DNA of 36,541 nucleotides, taken from contig CATNTY010000025.1 of the NCBI GenBank assembly GCA_950295325.1, positions 1 through 36,541 of the forward strand. The letters run 5' to 3'. Within the stretch, counting starts at the first letter, position 1, and each line of letters starts with the position of its first letter. Below, in pieces: positions 31,267 to 36,541 of this stretch. The position numbers were made by a program, and so were the translations under genes. Source of the DNA: Polytrichum commune (taxonomy: Eukaryota > Streptophyta > Polytrichopsida > Polytrichales > Polytrichaceae). Below the pieces are notes generated by a model. That model had not been told where the DNA came from, ran no database searches, and saw nothing but the letters and a program-made list of their open reading frames with translations.

Positions 31267-31326
31267 TTTATCGACTTCATCTTTATCGACTTCATGTTTA
31301 TCCACTTCATGTTTATCCACTATGTC
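31267..31326. repeat. Four 15-bp units inside the LINE reading frame
   Basis: Units 'tttatcgacttcatc/g' and 'tttatccacttcatg' start at 31267, 31282, 31297 and 31312. On the minus strand they code VDKHE, VDKHE, VDKDE, VDKLE in the same frame as the RNase H domain, just after 'EVKAYADI'. Confidence 0.88.
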
Positions 31327-31389
31327 AGCATAGGCTTTGACTTCTTGGATGGTGATTTTGTGATTAGTGTGTTAAATGTGCAATATGGT

Positions 31390-31665
31390 ACTTATTAATA
31401 ATTTAGTTGGGTGGTTGTGTTGGGAGGAGTGGTGTACATGGTTATGAAGAAGGTACATATTGTTGAGGTTGTCAATAAAGATATGGATATCAGTAGGGAG
31501 GGATTTAATATGTTGGACTGCAAGAAACATTGCATATAGTTCAACTCGTAGAATATTTGGATATCATGGGTGTTTGGCATCTATGGAGATGTGAATTGGA
31601 CGATTAAATACACCTAAGCCCGCAATGTTATCATTTCATGGCTATCTGGTAGAATGGACAAGCCA
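31390..31665 (-). pseudogene. LINE RNase H domain, well preserved
   Basis: The frame reads 'AGLGVFNRPIHISIDAKHP', a stop, then 'YPNILRVELYAMFLAVQHIK' and 'PTDIHIFIDNLNNMYLLHNH'. The glutamate of VELYAM and the aspartate of FIDN fit the RNase H catalytic E and second D. The first catalytic aspartate (usually DGS) is not seen upstream. Apart from the one stop, the domain stays open for about 80 codons, so this copy is younger or better kept than the one at 1-320. Confidence 0.82.
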
Positions 31666-32812
31666 TTTGTGTAGCATGAGTGTTGTGGTTGCTATTTTAG
31701 TGGACGAAGGTTAGTGATGGATGATGGTGAAGAGGGGGGGGGGGGATTGCGTAAGGAGTGGAGTATTTGTCCAAGTATGAAAGGATAGTGTATATGGGGT
31801 TTTAGTAAGGGTGGAAGGTTAAGTGTTGTGTCAAATGTGGAAATTATCATGGGGGGAACACTAGAGAGGAATTTACAAGGGGGGGGGGGGGGGAGAGAGT
31901 GAGGTGTAACGAATGTATAGGATGGTGAGTAATTGCGGTTGTTTGTGAGTATAGTACATGGTAACAACAATTTCATGTGGAATAATGAGGATAGTTAAAA
32001 TATGTTGGTTTTATTGTGCGGCAATGCGGGCCCATTGGAGGGCTATTGGAAGAAGGGTGGAAGTTGGAAGGTCAGCATAGCTTAGCATTCCAAAGAGAAT
32101 GTCCCTATGGTGAGGTGAGTAATATTGAGAAGATCGGAGGGGGAATGTAAGCGAAGATGATAAGTCAAGAAGGGATGGTAAGATGTTATTAGGTTAACAA
32201 TGGTGTTAGGTTATTGGTGAAATGGTCGGGGGTTGTTTTCTAAGGAGGGTTGTTAAGTATATCTCAACCAGTAGAAGGACTTTGGTGGTGAAATCTAGTT
32301 TATGTGGGTAAACAGAAGGGTATGAGTGTGATGTGTAACTAGAGAAACGTTCTCACAACCAAAAGAGTCTATCTAGAGGGATGGATGTTTGGTAGGCACT
32401 GGTATGGTCATGTATTTGGGTGAAGGGGGAATGGATATGTATTGTTGGTTTAGATGTGATTATGTCTTTGTCAAGGTTGCATTCTCATGTGTATAAGGTG
32501 AGGTGTGGGATGTGAAGAGTAGGACAAATATAGCGTCAATCTTTATGTTGTGGATGGGAGTATGATTTGAGGAATGATTGTTTAAATAGAGCATGGTTTG
32601 TTTGCGTACAATATTTAGTGAGGAGTACGACGTGATGGTTCTATGAAATGTTTTATATATATTTGAGAATCCATTTAGAGGTAGTGTTTGGGGTGTGACC
32701 ATGTGCAAAGAATTTATGTGTTGTTTTATTTGGTGATGCCTCATTTATCTTTATGGTTGGTGAGTTTGATGGCATAGATTTTTTATTACAATGTCGGTGG
32801 TGGTGGTGGTGG

Positions 32813-32820
32813 GTTATGGG
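32813..32820. repeat. Left 8-bp target duplication of the hAT element
   Basis: 'gttatggg', identical to 34415-34422. Confidence 0.9.
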
Positions 32821-33013
32821 CAGTGTTCAAGATTGAAGCCCTCATATGAGTTTCATTTTGAAGGGCTCTTAAATTTGAGCCCTTCGGTTGAAGGGCTAGT
32901 TCAAATTCAAGATGTCAATTCAGTAATATAGAAATAAAATATAAAAAACTCATATTAAACTTATGCATGATTTATATGGTGCATGCTTCCAATACAATGT
33001 GAAGAATTAAGAA

Positions 33014-33562
33014 TCAACCATCTAACTCCACCTCTTCTAGTGATAATGCCCTACGCTTGTTGGTTCTTGTGCCAATTTTCCAAGATTCAAAAATACTATC
33101 CCAATCCATGAATTCAACTCCTAACCCATTTAGACTAACCCTCATTAAAGCATCTAGTGTGTCAAGGTTGAGTCTAGTTCTCCTTTCACTCTTAACCCAA
33201 TTTTGCTTTGAAAAACCACGCTCACAAACAGCAGTGCTAGTTGGGATCACAAGTATGGCTTGCCATAGCAACATCATAGTTGGCCAATTAATCATGAACT
33301 CCCGGTCATTGCCACAAAAAACCCAAGCTTCTTGCATACTTCGGCGTTCACAAACGGAACATAACATCTCCACGAATTATAGCAATTCCGCATTGCATTG
33401 ATTAACAAGGTCATCGCTCCAACGGAAATGTGTCACCAACCGGTTCAACCATTGTTCCGTTAATGTCCCTCTGTCCAATTCATCTACGGGATAGTGCTTC
33501 GGGCTAAAAAGCTGGGCCGCATTGAAAATGGACAAGTCAGGAAATCGATCATTGAGTGAATC
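33014..33562 (-). pseudogene. hAT transposase C-terminal fragment with dimerisation domain
   Basis: In one minus-strand frame from about 33562 to the stop at 33014 it reads 'DRFPDLSIFNAAQLFSPKHY', 'LTEQWLNRLVTHF', a TAA at 33377-33379, then 'FMINWPTMMLLWQAILVIPT' and 'STAVCERGFSKQNWVKSE', 'RRTRLNLDTLDALMRVSLNG'. The last block is the Dimer_Tnp_hAT domain ((I/V)PxSTAxxERxFS ... RxxLxxxxLxxLMRIxxNG). The upstream catalytic core and zinc finger are missing. The one in-frame stop, within an otherwise open 180-codon frame, points to a recent loss. The wild-type protein dimerises through this domain to cut and join element ends. Confidence 0.88.
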
Positions 33563-33661
33563 TATATTAGATATCTAAATAATAACCTAATTCATCAATT
33601 TGATCGGTTGCATTCACAATAAGATGACGAAACCGGTCTCTGGCACAAGAATGCAATAGAC

Positions 33662-33790
33662 TTTACTCTCACCCTTAGAAGTGGTGTTTAACCTAAGAAG
33701 CTCATGCTTAAAAGATGCAACAGATTTCACTCTCACCCTTAAAAGTAGTGTATAACCTAAGAAGCTCATCCTCAAAAGTGGTGTAAATCC
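33662..33790. repeat. About 63-bp imperfect tandem duplication inside the hAT element
   Basis: 'actctcacccttagaagtgg' and 'aacctaagaagctcatgctt' at 33665-33711 recur as 'actctcacccttaaaagtag' and 'aacctaagaagctcatcctc' at 33728-33775. Confidence 0.75.
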
Positions 33791-34207
33791 TTAAGGAGCC
33801 AGAGCTATAATTGTAAACAACAACATTTCAAAGCCTGAATCAGTACCTTATCAATAGTTGGATGGAGCTTGGACTGTGCTTCCTTTCCCCTAATGCACTC
33901 GCAGCTGCAATTGCACTAATTGATGATCCTTTCAGAACCCCACCATCATGCTCCACCACTACCAGTGTGTTGGCCTTCACCCCACAAAAAACATTCATTC
34001 GTGATTAGCCTGTGAATTACATCACAAACCTTTAAATTTGTAGACCCAAATCAGCACTGATTTCACATTGATTGAATCACATCACACTACAACACTGACT
34101 CAATGCTTACCAAAGAAAGGGTTGGATTCCAATCTTTTGCAAGACCTAAACAGTTGAATTCCAAGTCAGATCGATGTTGAATGAATCATTTGCTAGGTGT
34201 TGAGGTT

Positions 34208-34264
34208 GTCACTGTAGCGACCTCCTCGTTGCTGTAACGACCTCCTCGTCACTGTAGCGCTACA
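34208..34264. repeat. 20-bp tandem repeat and small palindrome near the hAT right end
   Basis: Units 'gtcactgtagcgacctcctc' (34208) and 'gttgctgtaacgacctcctc' (34228), and a partial third at 34248 leading into the perfect palindrome tgtagcgctaca. Confidence 0.8.
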
Positions 34265-34414
34265 GTGTTGACGGGTGTAAAAATTTTGAGGACGTCAAGT
34301 GAAGTTTTCATTTTGAGTTTGGGGTTGCATTTTGAAGGGTTGTTTTGAGAGAGGTATATTTTGAAGGGCCAAATCGCGTTTGAAGGGCATTGAAGACTTC
34401 AATCTTGAATATTG

Positions 34415-34422
34415 GTTATGGG
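34415..34422. repeat. Right 8-bp target duplication of the hAT element
   Basis: 'gttatggg', identical to 32813-32820. Confidence 0.9.
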
Positions 34423-35100
34423 CTTGGAGTTTGGATAGTTAGGTATGTGGGAGGGGACATGGGTTTGGAGGGGGAAAGAAGGTTCTCGCTTAAAGTAAAG
34501 TTATGTTTCTGATGTGGGATTTAGTGTTATGTTTGGTTTGAAACTTGGTGTAGGATAGTTTACGTGTTTGGTTGGGATCTTGAATTTGTTGTGGTGTAGT
34601 AATATTGAAGGAGGCCACTTTAGTAAGGAATTTTGTCGTGTTGGTTTTTGGTGGACTATAAGTGTGGTGTAAAAAGGGCTATTATACCATTCCATATGAG
34701 GGGGGGGGGTTGTAAGGGAAATGTAGTGTCCATAGATTTGGCTCTAAGAATGTGTCAGTGGGTTGACATGATAGTTTAGTGGAAGAGATTGAACAACAAT
34801 ATGCATTAGAAGGTGGGGCAAATAACTGAGTCAATCGTCGGCATGCAGCCGTATGATTATTGTAGTATGCATTGCATTGAGGAACAATAAGGAGATGGCA
34901 AGGACTGGATGTGCAATGGGAAAATCAATAAACATCATAAGTGTGAGAAGAATGAGGTTTGGTATGTTGAGGTGCAAGTAAAGATTTTGCACCATTAGTT
35001 CAACTGTACCAATCATGGCAATGGAGAATTTCCCTAGGGACGTCTAGAGGAGTCAGATTTTGTCAAGTAGTGTAGAAGCATGTTGATTGTAGAGATGACA
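34423..35100 (-). pseudogene. LINE-like sequence upstream of the hAT insertion
   Basis: It has the same C-poor plus strand as 31030-32812 and lies on the N-terminal side of that LINE once the hAT element is left out. Minus-strand frames at 34501-34695 and 34831-35016 are open but I recognise no domain in them. The call rests on base composition and on the hAT target duplication joining the two sides. Confidence 0.45.
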
Positions 35101-36541
35101 TTTCTATGTGAGTGGTGAGCGGAGAGTGGACAAAAGGTAAAAATAGAAATCTATTTTTAGTAGTCCAAGATTTTTGGCATGAAATTCAAATATGTTGGGA
35201 AATTTTGAAGGTTTTACTAAAGATAGTAATTTTGGACCTATTACCATGGAGTGTTGAGGCCCAAAAAAACCAACGGGCCCTGAATTTGAGAAGCTCTTTT
35301 CCAGTTTGGGAACCTTGAAATGCTAAAATGATAGAAAATTTATGAAATAGTAGACAAGTATAGAATAGAAACCGAGGATGATGTCAAGAAAGAATAAATG
35401 AGAATGGTTTTTTTGAGATTGGTTTAGATATAAAATTGCATGGGTCATTTTATCCAAGCTATATTAATTTGAAATTTTTATCCAAGCTATAATTTTTTTT
35501 GAAAAATCTCTCTTGAATTAAAAGCACCCTAAATTTCTCCTCACATAGTTTAATAAAATCTTGATAGTGACCTCATTGTGACCCGATGGAACCATAACAA
35601 TTCAATGTGAGTAGATAATCTAACCATGGTTATCTAAGCCAACATCAGACGCTCTAATATTCCAACACATATTCTAAGCTAACATGATTGACAATTATGG
35701 CAAGATTTTGGGGTGGGAACAAACTCCTCTACTATAGAGATAATATTGGAACCGACATGAGTAATTAAGAGAATTAAATTATGGTTGACATGACACTGAA
35801 ACTAGCATAGAAAAAAATCCCAAACTAGTCAAATGAGATTAACAAGATTAAATGAATGGGATGAATCAAACACAACTTGTATGAGATAGATTTCACTGGA
35901 CGCCTTAACACGACCACCGCGAATCCCAAGCCCCATGGATGGTACAAACATATACAAGGTCTAGTGGTCCCTTAGTTATCCTCATCCACACACTCATATG
36001 CACATCAAACACCTTGATGTCATCCTCCTAAGGCACCACTCTTCTAGCTACCACCATCTCCATGGGGTTTTGGGTTTTAGAGCACGGGTGTTGGGAATTC
36101 CAAGACCCCCAAGATCTGGAAGATGTTGGGTATTTGGTGCATGATAAATTTTATCCTTGCCACCTATTTGGTGTTGGAATGGTACCCCGTTTGTGGGGTT
36201 TAGTACAGGCAACCCTACTTTTGAAATGCTACGTAATACCAACTGTGAAGTAAGAAATTGGCTAGAAGTTAGAACTACACTACTTTGCATGTCCATAACT
36301 ATTGAACAAGATCCCATGGCCAGGGAAAATTCCCATCTTTGTATAGGGATCAATGTATTGTACATGCAAATACTCTTAAAGCAAGTTCTTATCAAAAGGA
36401 TATGAACATTGTCTCCTGCTAGAGCAAGCATGAATGAAGAGTGTCTTTTCACTGCAATACTGCTTGCTCCCTTTGGTGCCATTTTGGGAATCAAAACATT
36501 TACATAACATCACTCGACCTCTCACTTTAGCTTCCTGGAAA
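35101..36541. other. No recognised feature
   Basis: AT-rich sequence. The longest open frame is on the minus strand (36494-36048, 148 codons); it shows no motif I can name and overlaps a plus-strand frame. No repeat or RNA gene is evident. Confidence 0.4.

Larger units (their letters stand above)
31030..32812 (-). pseudogene. LINE ORF2 part: linker, RNase H and following segment
   Basis: On the minus strand the order is a C-rich linker (32812 to about 31670, with 'LFGMLSYADLPTSTLLPIAL' near 32080), the RNase H domain (31665-31390), a 15-bp repeat in frame, then 'IRNIKKYIENEH'-like sequence with several stops ('RNIK' stop 'YIENEHHGY'), 'PFPYVSKWLHNENTHQP' and the CACTA border. The next residues of the protein are found at 15269 on the other side of the CACTA element. 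Long C runs on this strand (31879-31893) and scattered stops show decay. The reverse-transcriptase core is not recognised. Confidence 0.78.
32821..34414. mobile_element. 1.59-kb hAT element, non-autonomous
   Basis: The left end reads CAGTGTTCAAGATTGAAG and the right end, inverted, CAATATTCAAGATTGAAG, with two mismatches in 18. An exact 8-bp duplication 'gttatggg' flanks it, the signature of hAT insertion. 'ttgaaggg' words repeat near both ends and may be subterminal transposase sites. Inside is a minus-strand fragment of hAT transposase covering only the C-terminal dimerisation part, so the element depends on another copy. It interrupts C-rich-strand LINE sequence on both sides. Confidence 0.93.

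Noticed and set aside
36048-36494. 148-codon minus-strand open frame
   Set aside because: No recognisable domain and an overlapping open frame on the other strand; likely chance in this composition.

Overview
This window looks like a repeat-rich stretch of a land-plant nuclear genome. I found no convincing host gene, no RNA gene and no CRISPR array. The plant assignment rests on the families present: a CACTA (En/Spm) element with tnp2, DUF4218 and DUF4216 parts plus a separate TNPA-like gene, a hAT element, a Tourist-like MITE with a TAA target duplication, RNase H-bearing LINE remnants, and GT-AG introns. I cannot name the species.

Layout. Bases 1-1150 hold minus-strand LINE remains: an RNase H piece at the left edge and a reverse-transcriptase thumb piece. 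A tandem array of seven 168/170-bp units lies at 1736-2919. From 2920 to 12434 there is AT-rich sequence without a recognisable gene, containing a three-copy 'taccaatat'-rich repeat with one copy inverted (4950-5890) and a few microsatellites. Two foldback elements follow: a 167-bp palindrome (12435-12601) and a 394-bp Tourist-like MITE (12667-13060) that encloses a second long hairpin. The C-terminal part of a minus-strand LINE ORF lies at 14525-15269.

The main object is a 15.76-kb CACTA transposon at 15270-31029, bounded by 29-bp terminal inverted repeats starting CACTATGCCAAAA. It is inserted in the LINE: the LINE reading frame stops at 31030 and resumes in frame at 15269, with an imperfect 3-bp target duplication (cat/tat). 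The element carries two divergent genes. On the minus strand (19632 to 15520) is a four-exon tnp2-type transposase gene. On the plus strand (20661 to 29988) is a six-exon TNPA-like gene. Both are damaged by stops or frameshifts. Introns and ends are full of GACTA/TAGTC motifs, in places arranged as exact 11-bp or 15-bp tandem arrays. An 83-bp segment occurs twice without a mismatch, once in the last TNPA-like intron and once in the right subterminal region. A 2.7-kb segment with a TATA motif and a 63-bp minisatellite sits in the second TNPA-like intron.

Right of the CACTA element the same LINE continues (31030-32812, with a well-preserved RNase H core). It is interrupted again by a 1.59-kb hAT element (32821-34414) with a perfect 8-bp target duplication and a C-terminal hAT transposase remnant. 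LINE-like sequence resumes at 34423. The last 1.4 kb is unassigned.

How the parts relate: a LINE copy took two independent DNA-transposon insertions, CACTA and hAT, and the CACTA element then collected further repeats in its introns. By family knowledge the tnp2 protein would cut the CACTA ends and the TNPA-like protein would bind the short repeated motifs. This copy probably cannot supply either protein intact.
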